Shown one piece after another: positions 31,108-40,009 of a stretch of 64,000 nt of DNA. Within the stretch, counting starts at the first letter, position 1. Each line of letters starts with the position of its first letter. Under the pieces are notes generated by a model that was given only the letters and a program-made list of their open reading frames with translations, was not told where the DNA came from and ran no database searches. The translations under genes and the position numbers were made by a program. The stretch lies in NCBI GenBank assembly GCA_025359135.1, contig JANYHJ010000095.1, positions 1 to 64,000 on the forward strand. The letters are read 5' to 3'. This DNA is from Gemmatimonadota bacterium (GTDB taxonomy: Bacteria > Gemmatimonadota > Gemmatimonadetes > Gemmatimonadales > Gemmatimonadaceae).

Positions 31108-32151
31108 GTGAGCAAGTCCATCCTCCGTACGCTGGCCTCGACGACCGGCGCGGTGATTCTTCTGGCGACGACGGCGGGTGCCGCGGTTGCCCAGGACCTG
31201 ACGGGAGCCGGGGCCACGTTCCCCTACCCGATGTACTCGAAGTGGTTCAACGACTACGCGATCAGGACGAACGTCAAGATCAACTACCAGTCGATCGGGT
31301 CCGGTGGTGGTGTGCGTCAGATCAGTGAGCAGACGGTCGACTTCGGCGCCACCGATGGCCCGATGAGCGACGAGGAACTCGGCAAGGCCAAGGGTGGCAA
31401 GATCCTCCACATCCCGACCGTGATGGGTGCGGACGTGGTGGTCTACAACCTGCCCGAGACCAAGGAGACGCTCAAGCTCGACGGTGCGCTCATCGCCGAC
31501 ATCTTCCTCGGCAAGGTCACCAAGTGGAATGACCCGCGCATCGTCGCCGAGAACAAGGGCGTGGCGCTGCCGGCGACGGACATCGTGGTCGTGCACCGCT
31601 CCGACGGCAGCGGCACGACCTTCATCTGGACCGACTACCTCACCTCGGTGAGCAAGGACTGGGCGGCTGGTCCGGGCAAGGGCAAGGATGTGAAGTGGCC
31701 GGTCGGCATCGGCGGCAAGGGGAACGAGGGCGTGGCCGGGCAGGTGAAGCAGATTCCCGGCAGCATCGGATATGTCGAGCTGGTCTACGCGCGCCAGAAC
31801 AAGCTCGCCTACGCGCACATCAAGAACTCGCACGGCAGTTACGTCGACGCCACGATCGAGAGCGTGACCGCGGCGGCCGCCGAGATCGCCAAGGGGTTGC
31901 CCAGGGACAGCGACTACCGCATCTCGATCGTGAACGCGCCCGGCAAGGACGCGTATCCGATCTCCTCGCTGACCTGGTTGCTCGTGTACGAGAACCAGAC
32001 GAACGGCGACAAGGGGAAGAAGCTGGTCGACTTCCTCAAGTGGATGCTCGCCGACGGACAGAAGAGCGCGTCGAGCCTCGACTACGCGCCACTGCCCGGT
32101 GCGATCGTGAAGCAGCTGCAGGACCGCATCAAGCAGATCAAGGTCAGCTGA
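31108..32151 (+). CDS. pstS: Phosphate ABC transporter, substrate-binding protein
   Basis: A 347-residue periplasmic phosphate-binding protein. A Sec signal peptide runs to about residue 30, with cleavage after VAQ or AVA. The mature protein starts DLTGAGATFPYPMYSKW, the classic PstS opening, and includes SIGSGGGVRQI and the phosphate-contact block SDGSGTTFIWTDYL. It captures phosphate for PstCA-PstB. The start is GTG at 31108, eight bases after a CGGAG ribosome binding site. It leads the operon pstS-porin-pstC-pstA-pstB-pstB-phoU, with a GC-rich hairpin just after its stop that may raise its yield relative to the membrane subunits. A second, lipid-anchored PstS lies at 43929-44993. Confidence 0.96.
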   Translation: MSKSILRTLASTTGAVILLATTAGAAVAQDLTGAGATFPYPMYSKWFNDYAIRTNVKINYQSIGSGGGVRQISEQTVDFGATDGPMSDEELGKAKGGKILHIPTVMGADVVVYNLPETKETLKLDGALIADIFLGKVTKWNDPRIVAENKGVALPATDIVVVHRSDGSGTTFIWTDYLTSVSKDWAAGPGKGKDVKWPVGIGGKGNEGVAGQVKQIPGSIGYVELVYARQNKLAYAHIKNSHGSYVDATIESVTAAAAEIAKGLPRDSDYRISIVNAPGKDAYPISSLTWLLVYENQTNGDKGKKLVDFLKWMLADGQKSASSLDYAPLPGAIVKQLQDRIKQIKVS

Positions 32152-32164
32152 TCGCGGCGTCGCG

Positions 32165-32188
32165 CCGCCCGCCACCTCTGGCGGGCGG
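32165..32188 (+). terminator. Hairpin between pstS and the porin-like gene
   Basis: A perfect 10-base stem CCGCCCGCCA/TGGCGGGCGG with a 4-base loop sits 13 bases after pstS. No T-run follows, so it may be a partial terminator or a 3' stabiliser of pstS mRNA. Confidence 0.5.
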
Positions 32189-32248
32189 ACGCGTCGCGCG
32201 CCTCCGGCCGCTTCGCGCGGTCATTCATTCCAACCCATCCTTCGTCTC

Positions 32249-33475
32249 ATGTTCAGTTCTCGTCATGTGCAGGTGCTGGCCCTCTTCGCGGCGGCCGCGA
32301 CGGTCGCCCCGACGGCGCCGGTCCGCGCGCAGCAGGTCACCACGACCGGCGCCGAGAAGCCGGCCACGCCGGGCTTCGATTTTTCGGGGCTCGCCTTCGG
32401 GTCGCTGTCGTATCGCAGCGACTCGGCGACCAAGCTGGTGAACGGCGGCAAGGAACGTCCGCAGTTCAACCTCGATCGCGTCTACTTCACGTTCCGCATG
32501 CCCGCAGGAGAGGATGTCAGCTTCCGCGCGACGACGGACGTCTTCCAGCAATCGCCCTCGACCTACTACGCGGGCTGGGCGATCCGCATGAAGTACGCCT
32601 ACGTGCAGTACAACTTCCTGCACGACATCGGCGGCAACAAGGGATTCAATGCGCAGGCGCGCATCGGCCTCCTGCACAACGTGGCCATCGATCACTACGA
32701 AACCTTCTGGCCGCGCTACCTCGAGCAGACGGATATCGAGCGCAACGGCTTCTTCTCGTCGTCGGACCTGGGGGCGGCCGTGACGGTGACGCTGCCCAAC
32801 AAATGGGGCGAGGTCTACGCGTCGGTCATCAACGGCGCGGGGTACACCTCGGGTGAGACCGACCGGTTCAAGGACTACGGCATGCGCCTGTCGCTCACGC
32901 CCTTTGCCGGCATGGAAGGGAACGGGCTCATGAAGACCTTCACGATTTCGCCATGGGCGTCGAGTGGTGGCGCGGCCAGTTCGCACCAGAACGACGTCGC
33001 CTCGGTCACGAACAACGGCCCGGTGTCCGACCCGCTGACGAAGGATCGCTATGGCATTCTCGTCGGCAACAAGGATCACGCGCTGACCTTTGCCGTCAAC
33101 TGGTCGCAGCGCAAGGACAGCTTCGAGAGCGGCGCGAACACGGTTGCGTCACCGTTGGTGAAGGCCGACACCTCGGGCACGGTCACGAGCGGGTTCATCG
33201 TGGCGCGCCCGACGGAGCTCTTCGATCGCGCGCACAAGTCGTCGTGGGGCGTACTCTTCCGCTACGACAACTTCGTCCCGAAGGACAATTCGACGGCGGG
33301 CACCAGCGGCTCCGCGCCGAGCCAGCAGCGCACGATTGCCGGCATCTTCTGGGAGCCGAACGCGCGCACAACGTTCACGCTCAACTATCAGGGCTTGGAC
33401 TTCAGCAATTACCTCCCCGCCAACAAGCCGGCGGTTGCGAGCACGGTGTTTCTGCACTGGTACGTGACCTTCTAG
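32249..33475 (+). CDS. Porin-like outer-membrane protein of the pst operon
   Basis: A 408-residue protein with a signal peptide (to about residue 27, cleavage after VRA or RAQ) and a beta-barrel pattern of alternating hydrophobic strands. It ends in HWYVTF with a terminal Phe, the outer-membrane insertion signal. Strands such as FNLDRVYFTFRM and AWAIRMKYAYVQYNF-like segments resemble trimeric porins of the OprO/OprP or DcaP style, but no definite family is recognised. It sits between pstS and pstC, so a role in bringing phosphate or phosphate esters across the outer membrane under starvation is likely; this rests on location only. The ATG at 32249 directly precedes the basic n-region. Confidence 0.75.
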   Translation: MFSSRHVQVLALFAAAATVAPTAPVRAQQVTTTGAEKPATPGFDFSGLAFGSLSYRSDSATKLVNGGKERPQFNLDRVYFTFRMPAGEDVSFRATTDVFQQSPSTYYAGWAIRMKYAYVQYNFLHDIGGNKGFNAQARIGLLHNVAIDHYETFWPRYLEQTDIERNGFFSSSDLGAAVTVTLPNKWGEVYASVINGAGYTSGETDRFKDYGMRLSLTPFAGMEGNGLMKTFTISPWASSGGAASSHQNDVASVTNNGPVSDPLTKDRYGILVGNKDHALTFAVNWSQRKDSFESGANTVASPLVKADTSGTVTSGFIVARPTELFDRAHKSSWGVLFRYDNFVPKDNSTAGTSGSAPSQQRTIAGIFWEPNARTTFTLNYQGLDFSNYLPANKPAVASTVFLHWYVTF

Positions 33476-33497
33476 GCATTCGCGGCTAGGATGAACG

Positions 33498-33536
33498 CAC
33501 CCGGCAGGGAGCCGAGATTCGACTCCTTGCCGGGTG
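33498..33536 (+). terminator. Hairpin between the porin-like gene and pstC
   Basis: A 14-base stem with one G-T pair (33498-33511 with 33523-33536) and an 11-base loop follows the porin-like gene by 22 bases. It lacks a T-run. It may end most porin transcripts while letting some continue into pstC. Confidence 0.55.
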
Positions 33537-33593
33537 TGGTGTCACAACACCCAGACGGCCGACGATGGCCGCTTCAGCTCAAGGAACCACGGC

Positions 33594-34601
33594 ATGACGG
33601 AACCGGCCATCGCGCCTGCGGAGAGCACCTCGGGTCGCGGCCCGGGCGGGGCAGGGCCTGCCTCGACGTCCCTCGGCGGGTCGTCGACGGCGGACCGGAT
33701 CTACAACGGCGTCATCACGCTGTTTGCGCTCTGCGTGCCGCTGCTGTTGCTCGGCCTCTTCTTCGAGGTTGGCGCGGCCGGGTGGCCGGCGCTCAAGAAG
33801 TTCGGCGTCGGGTTCCTGTTTTCGAGCAACTGGGATCCGGTGCGCGAACAGTTCGGCGTCGCTCCCGCCATCGTCGGCACGCTCGCGACGTCGATCGTGG
33901 CGCTGATCATCGCGACACCGTTGGCGCTTGGCGTGGCGATCTACATCGCGGAATTCGCGCCGACCTGGTTGCGGACGCCGATCGCGTTTCTCGTGGACCT
34001 GCTGGCGGCGATTCCGAGCGTCGTCTACGGCCTCTGGGGGATCTTCGTCCTCGTGCCGATCATGCGCTCGACGGTGATGCCGTTCCTGCGTGACACCCTG
34101 CACCTGGGCGCGACGCCGTTCTTCGCGGGGCCGGCCTACGGGCCGAGCGTGCTGACGGCGGGGGTGATTCTCGCGATCATGGCCTTGCCGTACATCTCGT
34201 CGGTCTCGCGCGAGGTTCTCTTGGCGGTGCCGCGTACCCAGCGCGAGGCGGCGCTGGCGCTCGGCGCGACTCGCTGGGAGGCGATCCAGGGCGCGGTGCT
34301 GCCGTACGCTCGCACCGGCATCATCGGCGGCATCATACTCGGGCTCGGGCGTGCGCTCGGCGAGACGATGGCGGTGACGATGGTGATCGGCAACCGGCAT
34401 GATCTCTCGGCGTCGCTCTTTGCGCCCGGATACTCGATCGCTTCGCTGATCGCGAACGAGTTCACCGAGGCGTCGGGCGACCTGCATCTGTCCGCCCTGA
34501 TGGCGGCAGGTTTCGTGCTGTTCGTGATCACCCTGATCGTGAACGCGATCGCGCGCTGGCTCGTGTGGCAGATGGCCGGTGGGCAGAGGTCGGTGGCATG
34601 A
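33594..34601 (+). CDS. pstC: Phosphate ABC transporter permease PstC
   Basis: A 335-residue inner-membrane permease with six transmembrane helices after a Gly/Ser/Pro-rich cytoplasmic N-terminus of about 35 residues. The EAA loop that docks onto the ATPase reads [39 protein letters not shown] is the conserved PstC signature. Together with PstA it forms the phosphate channel. The ATG at 33594 is chosen because the region upstream codes for the intergenic hairpin. The stop overlaps pstA (ATGA), giving stoichiometric synthesis. Confidence 0.96.
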   Translation: MTEPAIAPAESTSGRGPGGAGPASTSLGGSSTADRIYNGVITLFALCVPLLLLGLFFEVGAAGWPALKKFGVGFLFSSNWDPVREQFGVAPAIVGTLATSIVALIIATPLALGVAIYIAEFAPTWLRTPIAFLVDLLAAIPSVVYGLWGIFVLVPIMRSTVMPFLRDTLHLGATPFFAGPAYGPSVLTAGVILAIMALPYISSVSREVLLAVPRTQREAALALGATRWEAIQGAVLPYARTGIIGGIILGLGRALGETMAVTMVIGNRHDLSASLFAPGYSIASLIANEFTEASGDLHLSALMAAGFVLFVITLIVNAIARWLVWQMAGGQRSVA

Positions 34602-35545
34602 GCGACCTCGCGATGCCGCCGGCTTCATCGGAGATTCCGCCGGTGCAGACGCTGCGCCCGACCACGCGCCAGCGCGCGACCGCTGCGCGCACGCTGGCCA
34701 CGGTACGCCGCCGCCGGGCCGTGAATGTGGTGATGGTCGGGCTGCTCGTGCTGAGCGCGATCCTGACGACGCTGCCGTTGGTGCTGATCCTGGGCCACCT
34801 GCTCAAGTCGGGCTTCTCGTCGCTCAATTGGGCGTTCTTCACGCAGCTGCCCAAGCCCGTTGGCGAGACGGGTGGCGGCATGGCGAACGCGATTGTCGGC
34901 ACGCTCATCCTGGTGGGGTTGGGAAGCCTGATCGGACTGCCGATCGGCGTGGGCGCCGGCCTCTACCTCGTCGAGCGCAGTGGCACGAAGTTGGCAACGA
35001 CGGTGCGCTTTCTTGCCGATGTGCTGAATGGCCTGCCGTCGATCGTGCTCGCGATTTTCGCGTGGAACCTGCTCGTGCGCTCCGTCGGCCACTTCTCCGC
35101 CCTTGCCGGCGGCGTGGCGCTGGGCGCGATGATGGTCCCCATGGTGACGCGGACGACGGAGGAGATGGTGCGGCTGGTTCCGGCGGCCTTGCGCGAAGCG
35201 GCCCTCGCGCTCGGGTACTCGCGGGCTCGCACGTCGCTCACCATCGTGCTGCGCACGGCCACGGCGGGAATCGTGACGGGCGCGCTGGTCGCGATCGCGC
35301 GCGTGGCTGGCGAAACCGCCCCGTTGCTCTTCACGGCTTTCGGCAACCAGTTCGCTTCCACGGCGCTCGATCGACCGATCGCGGCGCTCCCCCTGCAGAT
35401 CTACACTTACGCGGTGAGTCCGTATGATGACTGGCATGCCCAGGCCTGGGCTGGCGCCCTCGTCCTCATCGTCCTTGTCCTCGCCATCAGCCTCCTTGCC
35501 CGTGCCGCGACCAGGAGCCGGTTCGATGCCCGTGGCGGTGAGTGA
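34598..35545 (+). CDS. pstA: Phosphate ABC transporter permease PstA
   Basis: A 315-residue inner-membrane permease with six helices following a basic cytoplasmic N-terminus (residues 20-45, many Arg). The docking loop is [20 protein letters not shown], and [18 protein letters not shown] is typical of PstA. It partners PstC. It overlaps pstC by four bases at its start and pstB by 20 bases at its end, so the whole permease-ATPase block is translationally linked. Confidence 0.96.
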   Translation: MSDLAMPPASSEIPPVQTLRPTTRQRATAARTLATVRRRRAVNVVMVGLLVLSAILTTLPLVLILGHLLKSGFSSLNWAFFTQLPKPVGETGGGMANAIVGTLILVGLGSLIGLPIGVGAGLYLVERSGTKLATTVRFLADVLNGLPSIVLAIFAWNLLVRSVGHFSALAGGVALGAMMVPMVTRTTEEMVRLVPAALREAALALGYSRARTSLTIVLRTATAGIVTGALVAIARVAGETAPLLFTAFGNQFASTALDRPIAALPLQIYTYAVSPYDDWHAQAWAGALVLIVLVLAISLLARAATRSRFDARGGE

Positions 35546-36386
35546 CGCATCGCGGCCGCCGGCCGCGCGGTCGGGACGCCCGGTGCTGTTGCGCGACCGC
35601 AGCGCGGCCGCGGAGCTGCCGTCGCGCATCCGGCTGCAGGTGAACGGACTGACCGCCAGCTTCGGTGGTCGCGCGGCCGTCAAGCGCGTCAGCCTCGCCC
35701 TGCGCGACCACCGTGTGACGGCAATCATCGGACCATCGGGGTGCGGAAAGTCCACGTTCCTGCGTTGCCTCAACCGCATGCACGAAACGATCGGCGGGGC
35801 GACCGTGGATGGCTCGATCACCCTCGACGGCGAGGACATCTACGCGGCGTCGGTGAACCCCACCGAGGTGCGCAAGAAGATCGGGATGGTGTTCCAGAGG
35901 CCGACGCCATTCCCCACGCTGACGATTCGCGACAACGTGGCCGCGGGGCTCAAGGTGGTGAAGGACGGCGGGGCGTCGCGTGGGGGCGCCGACCAGATCG
36001 TGGAGCGCGCGATGCGCCGCGCCGTCATCTGGGACGAACTGAAGGATCGGCTGAGTGCGAGCCCGATGGGACTCTCCGGCGGCCAGCAGCAACGGCTCTG
36101 CATCGCGCGTGCGCTGGCGACCGAACCGGAAGTGCTGCTGCTCGACGAACCGACGGCGTCGCTCGATCCGGTGAGCACGCTCAAGGTCGAGGAACTCGTG
36201 CACGAGCTGCGCCGCGACATGGCGGTGATCATCGTCACGCACAACATGCAGCAGGCGGCGCGGGTTTCGGACGAGACCGCGTTCTTCCTGCAGGGCGAGA
36301 TGATCGAGATCACGCCGACGGAGCAGCTGTTCACGACCCCGACCGACCCGCGCACCGAGTCGTACATCACGGGACGGTTCGGATGA
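35526..36386 (+). CDS. pstB: Phosphate ABC transporter ATPase PstB (first copy)
   Basis: A 286-residue ABC ATPase. Walker [10 protein letters not shown] lies near residue 69, the Q-loop in [10 protein letters not shown], the signature [15 protein letters not shown] near 183, Walker [13 protein letters not shown] and the switch His in [13 protein letters not shown]. The sequence fits PstB closely. It has an N-terminal extension of about 35 residues before the ABC fold. The ATG at 35526 overlaps pstA by 20 bases and is preceded by AGGAG at an 8-base distance, which decides the start. A second PstB follows immediately with an ATGA overlap, so the transporter may use a heterodimer or two alternative homodimers, as in other bacteria with duplicated pstB. 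Confidence 0.95.
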   Translation: MPVAVSDASRPPAARSGRPVLLRDRSAAAELPSRIRLQVNGLTASFGGRAAVKRVSLALRDHRVTAIIGPSGCGKSTFLRCLNRMHETIGGATVDGSITLDGEDIYAASVNPTEVRKKIGMVFQRPTPFPTLTIRDNVAAGLKVVKDGGASRGGADQIVERAMRRAVIWDELKDRLSASPMGLSGGQQQRLCIARALATEPEVLLLDEPTASLDPVSTLKVEELVHELRRDMAVIIVTHNMQQAARVSDETAFFLQGEMIEITPTEQLFTTPTDPRTESYITGRFG

Positions 36387-37189
36387 CGGACGTCATGGCG
36401 CTGCCAGCGCCAGCCGTGGTGCCACTGGATCCGGGTACCGGGTGCATCGAGGCGCGCGCCTTCTCGTTCTGGTATGGCGAGAAGCAGGCGCTTTTCGAGA
36501 TCGACCTGGAGTTGCCCAAGCGCGCCGTGACGGCCTTCATCGGGCCGTCGGGGTGCGGCAAGTCGACGTTCCTGCGCTCGATCAACCGCATGAACGAGAC
36601 GATCCCGGGTACGCGCAAGACGGGCGACATCCTGCTGGACGCCGAAGACATTTACGACGCCCGCACGGACGTGGTCGGCCTGCGCCAGCGCGTGGGCATG
36701 GTGTTCCAGAAGTGGAACCCGTTCCCGAAGTCGATCTACGACAACGTGGCGTTCGGGCCGCGGATCAACGGGGAGCGGCACAAGGCCACGCTCGACGAGA
36801 TCGTGGAACGCTCGTTGCGCCGCGCCGCGTTGTGGGACGAGGTCAAGGATCGGATGCGAGAGAGCGCCACGGGGCTGTCAGGGGGCCAACAGCAACGCCT
36901 CTGCATCGCGCGCACGTTGGCCAACGATCCCGAGGTCATCCTGCTCGACGAACCGTGCAGTGCCCTCGACCCGATCGCGACGCAGAAGATCGAGGAGCTG
37001 CTGGTCGAGCTCAAGCGCGAGCTGACCATCGTCATCGTCACGCACAACCTGCAGCAGGCGGCGCGCGTCTCGGATCGCACGGCGTTCTTCTTCCTCGGGC
37101 GCCTGATCGAGTACGCCCCCACGGAGCAACTGTTCACGAGTCCGCAGCAGGAGCGGACCGAAGCCTACGTCACCGGGAGGTTCGGATGA
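36383..37189 (+). CDS. pstB: Phosphate ABC transporter ATPase PstB (second copy)
   Basis: A 268-residue ABC ATPase, similar in length to PstB of E. coli. Walker [10 protein letters not shown] is near residue 54, the Q-loop in [20 protein letters not shown], the signature [15 protein letters not shown], Walker [13 protein letters not shown] and switch His in [13 protein letters not shown]. The [15 protein letters not shown] block is characteristic of PstB and is a better match to the family than the first copy ([14 protein letters not shown]). Both copies have all catalytic residues. It overlaps the first pstB and phoU by four bases each. Confidence 0.96.
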   Translation: MTDVMALPAPAVVPLDPGTGCIEARAFSFWYGEKQALFEIDLELPKRAVTAFIGPSGCGKSTFLRSINRMNETIPGTRKTGDILLDAEDIYDARTDVVGLRQRVGMVFQKWNPFPKSIYDNVAFGPRINGERHKATLDEIVERSLRRAALWDEVKDRMRESATGLSGGQQQRLCIARTLANDPEVILLDEPCSALDPIATQKIEELLVELKRELTIVIVTHNLQQAARVSDRTAFFFLGRLIEYAPTEQLFTSPQQERTEAYVTGRFG

Positions 37190-37965
37190 GTCCGGAAGTC
37201 GACAGCACCAGCACGGGCGTGGTCCCGGACGCCACGCCGGCGCCCACGACCGGTTTTCGCCACTTCCACGAGCAGCTCGACACGCTCAAGGAGCGCCTGC
37301 TCACGATGTCGCAGCGCGCCGAGGCGCTCGTCGAGTTGTCGGTGACCGCGCTCCTCCACGCCGACCAGGGCAAGGCGGAGGCGGTGATCGCGGGCGACCG
37401 CGAGATCGACGCCCTGGAAATCGAGGTCGAGTCGCTGGCCGTGACGCTGCTGGCCACGCAACAGCCGATGGCGCGCGACCTGCGCTTCCTCGTGGCGGCG
37501 ATCAAGATCTCGAGCGACCTCGAACGCGTCGGCGACCACGCGGTCAACATCGCGCAGTCGGCGGTCGAGCTGGCGAAGTCGAAGGCGCGCATCACGCCCG
37601 ACCCCGAGATTGCCGTGATGGCCGACAAGGCGCGAGTCATGCTGAGCCGCTCGCTCGACGCCTTCATCCGAGCCGACGGAGCGCTCGGCCGCGCCGTGTG
37701 TGCGATGGACGACGAAGTGGACGCCCTGCACGACTCGCTGTTCCGGATCGTGATCACGCACATGCTCGAGGATCCGACGACGATTTCGGCCGCCCTCGAA
37801 TTGTTCCTCGTGAGTCGCAACCTCGAGCGGGTGGCGGACCTCGCGACGAACATCGGCGAGGATGCGGTCTACCTGGCGGAGGGGGTGCAGATCAAGCACC
37901 ACCTCGAGGAGCGGGCCCTGGCGGGCCGGACGCCGGTCCTGATGCCGTCGTCGCGCCAAGGGTAG
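37186..37965 (+). CDS. phoU: PhoU, phosphate signalling regulator
   Basis: A 259-residue all-helical cytoplasmic protein with two PhoU repeats. Each ends in the metal-binding E/DxxxD pattern: [16 protein letters not shown] (near 108-123) and [20 protein letters not shown] (near 205-224). PhoU links Pst transport activity to PhoR and restrains Pho regulon expression when phosphate is plentiful. The N-terminal 25 residues are a disordered Thr/Pro-rich extension; [16 protein letters not shown] begins the fold. It ends the pst operon, overlapping the second pstB by ATGA. The PhoR/PhoB genes it should act on lie 7-9 kb downstream on the other strand. Confidence 0.95.
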   Translation: MSPEVDSTSTGVVPDATPAPTTGFRHFHEQLDTLKERLLTMSQRAEALVELSVTALLHADQGKAEAVIAGDREIDALEIEVESLAVTLLATQQPMARDLRFLVAAIKISSDLERVGDHAVNIAQSAVELAKSKARITPDPEIAVMADKARVMLSRSLDAFIRADGALGRAVCAMDDEVDALHDSLFRIVITHMLEDPTTISAALELFLVSRNLERVADLATNIGEDAVYLAEGVQIKHHLEERALAGRTPVLMPSSRQG

Positions 37966-38047
37966 GCTGGAGGAGGCCAAACGGATGCCGTCACGAGCGG
38001 CGCCGGAGCCCGTGGATGCCGGGGATGCGGCGAGGCGGTAGCTTTCC

Positions 38048-38083
38048 GTCACGCGCGGGTCACCATCACGTCACGATGGTCAC
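38048..38083 (+). promoter_or_regulatory. Candidate PhoB-binding repeats upstream of DUF47-pit
   Basis: GTCAC occurs at 38048, 38059 and 38070 (exact 11-base spacing), with a fourth at 38079. This is the geometry of a Pho box made of direct repeats. It lies 25-60 bases before the DUF47 gene start. The short distance would imply a very short leader or a leaderless transcript. Confidence 0.5.
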
Positions 38084-38107
38084 GAACCGGGCGCATCGGC
38101 CACCGCT

Positions 38108-38752
38108 GTGGCTGATCAGTCTCCTCCGACCGGCTCGCCCGTGCGCCTGATTCCACGCGACGAAGGATTCTTCGCCCTGTTCGGCGAGCTGGCTCGCCGC
38201 ATGACGAACTCGACCAAGCTGCTGTCCGAAATGTTCGTGCAGCCGCATCGGCTCGACGACTTCGTCAGCCAGATCAAGGCGATCGAGCATGAAGCGGACG
38301 ACCTGACGCGCGAGGTGATCGCGCGACTCGACAAGAGCTTCGTGACGCCGATGGACCGGGAGGACATCCACCTGCTCGCCTACCGGCTGGACAACGTGAT
38401 CGACCTGGTGGACGGCACGGCGCGCCGGGCGAAGCTCTTCCACGTGACGGAGATCCGCGAGCCGGCGCACCGGTTGGCCGACGTGCTCAACCGCGCGGCG
38501 ATCGTGATCGAACGCGCCGTGAGCGACATGACGAAGCGCCAGTCGGTGGTGGCGGCGGGCAACGAGGTCAAGAAGCTCGAGGAGGAGGGCGACGCGATCT
38601 ACGGCGAGGCGATCGGTGACCTGTTCAAGCCGGGGGCGGATCCACTCGAGGTGATCAAGTGGAAGGAGCTCTACGACAAGATCGAGTCGGCGATCGACGA
38701 GACGGAGGACGTGTCGAACGTTCTCGAGAGCATCTCGCTCAAGAACAGCTGA
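38108..38752 (+). CDS. DUF47/PhoU-like phosphate transport regulator
   Basis: A 214-residue helical protein of the DUF47 family (also called Pit accessory protein, a PhoU relative). It begins after a short tail with LIPRDEGFFALFGELA, the family signature. Acidic helix segments such as IKAIEHEADDLTREVI and DRAREDIHLLAYRLDNVID-like sequence follow the PhoU helical pattern. In other bacteria such genes sit before pit and are thought to modulate the Pit transporter; the pit gene follows 5 bases later here. The start is GTG at 38108; no strong ribosome binding site is visible. Confidence 0.88.
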   Translation: MADQSPPTGSPVRLIPRDEGFFALFGELARRMTNSTKLLSEMFVQPHRLDDFVSQIKAIEHEADDLTREVIARLDKSFVTPMDREDIHLLAYRLDNVIDLVDGTARRAKLFHVTEIREPAHRLADVLNRAAIVIERAVSDMTKRQSVVAAGNEVKKLEEEGDAIYGEAIGDLFKPGADPLEVIKWKELYDKIESAIDETEDVSNVLESISLKNS

Positions 38753-38756
38753 TCCC

Positions 38757-39800
38757 GTGGTCACGTACGTTCTCGCGATCGTCCTGATCGCGCTCTGCTT
38801 CGACTTCATCAACGGCTTCCACGACTCCGCGAACTCGATCGCGACGATCGTGGGCACGCGGGTCCTGTCGCCCTTCGCGGCCGTGTGCTGGGCGGCGTTC
38901 TTCAATTTTGCCGCGCTCTTCGTGGTGAAGACGGCAGTGGCCAAGGCGGTAGCGAGCGGCTTCGTGAACCCAGCCATCGTGACGCCCAACCTGATGGCGG
39001 GGGCGCTGCTGGGTGCGATCGCCTGGAACCTGATCACGTGGTGGTTCGGCATCCCGTCGAGCTCCTCGCACGCGCTCATCGGCGGCCTCGCCGGCGCCGG
39101 GATCGCGAAGGCGGGCACTGCCGCGCTCGCCACCGGAGCGGGGAGCAAGTGGACGCAGACCCTCGCGGCGATCGTCATCTCGCCGCTGCTGGGCGCGCTC
39201 TTCGGCTTCCTGCTGATGGTCATCGTGCTCAACCTCTGCCGCAGCATCACGCCGGCCAAGGTCGACAAGTGGTTCCGGCCGGGACAGCTCGCGTCGTCGG
39301 CGCTGCTTTCGCTGTCGCACGGCGGCAATGATGCGCAGAAGACGATGGGGATCATCGTCGGGCTGCTCGTATCGGTCTCGCCACAGTTCGCGAACGAAAC
39401 GGGGTGGGCGCATTTCCTCTATGTGGCGGACGCGAAGACGATCCCGCTCTGGGTCGAAGTCTGCGCTTACACCTCGATTTCGCTGGGAACGCTGTTCGGC
39501 GGATGGCGCATCGTGCACACGATGGGCTCGCGCATCACGCGACTGCGTCCGGTGGGTGGCTTTTGCGCGGAGACGGGCGGCGCGCTCGTGATTCTCGGTG
39601 CATCGGCGCTTGGCGTGCCCGTGAGCACGACGCACACGATTACGGGGTCGATTGTGGGGGTCGGCGCCACCAGCCGGATGCGGGCGGTTCGCTGGGGCTT
39701 AGCGGGGAAAATCGTCTGGGCGTGGGTCCTGACGATCCCGGCCTCGGCGCTCATGGCGTCGCTCTTCTATCTGGCGATTCAGGCGGTCCATCCGCTGTAA
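38757..39800 (+). CDS. pit: Low-affinity inorganic phosphate transporter, Pit/PHO-4 family
   Basis: A 347-residue polytopic inner-membrane symporter with about ten helices. The two repeated family signatures are FDFINGFHDSANSIATIVGT at residues 18-37 and the C-terminal ETGGALVILGASALGVPVST region (about 276-295). LSHGGNDAQKTMGIIVGLL is also conserved. It moves metal-phosphate complexes using the proton gradient. Start GTG at 38757 lies 5 bases after the DUF47 gene, so the two are cotranscribed. It complements the Pst system encoded just upstream. Confidence 0.95.
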   Translation: MVTYVLAIVLIALCFDFINGFHDSANSIATIVGTRVLSPFAAVCWAAFFNFAALFVVKTAVAKAVASGFVNPAIVTPNLMAGALLGAIAWNLITWWFGIPSSSSHALIGGLAGAGIAKAGTAALATGAGSKWTQTLAAIVISPLLGALFGFLLMVIVLNLCRSITPAKVDKWFRPGQLASSALLSLSHGGNDAQKTMGIIVGLLVSVSPQFANETGWAHFLYVADAKTIPLWVEVCAYTSISLGTLFGGWRIVHTMGSRITRLRPVGGFCAETGGALVILGASALGVPVSTTHTITGSIVGVGATSRMRAVRWGLAGKIVWAWVLTIPASALMASLFYLAIQAVHPL

Positions 39801-39877
39801 CCACAACGGTTTAGGTACTAGCGGCGAGGGCGAGCTGGCCGAGGTTCGGTCAGATCGCCTTTCATGTTTGTGAGGTG

Positions 39878-39888
39878 CCGTGTAACAG
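39878..39888 (-). promoter_or_regulatory. 11-mer shared with the pstS upstream region
   Basis: CTGTTACACGG on the minus strand here is an exact copy of 31033-31043 in the pstS regulatory region. It lies about 120 bases before ppk. A shared regulator, such as PhoB, is a reasonable guess. Confidence 0.35.
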
Positions 39889-39960
39889 GACGGGCGTGGC
39901 AATGGACTGCCATTTGGCCCCGGCGTACACTACACATTCAAGAGGATGATGTGACGACGT

Positions 39961-39975
39961 CCGTGGACTCCACGG
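39961..39975 (+). promoter_or_regulatory. Dyad CCGTGGA-C-TCCACGG before ppk
   Basis: A perfect 7-base inverted repeat around one base ends 34 bases before the ppk start. It could be an operator or a leader hairpin; nothing identifies a regulator. Confidence 0.25.
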
Positions 39976-40009
39976 GCGTCGCGTCGTCTGTAGGCTCCCG
40001 GACGCCAAC

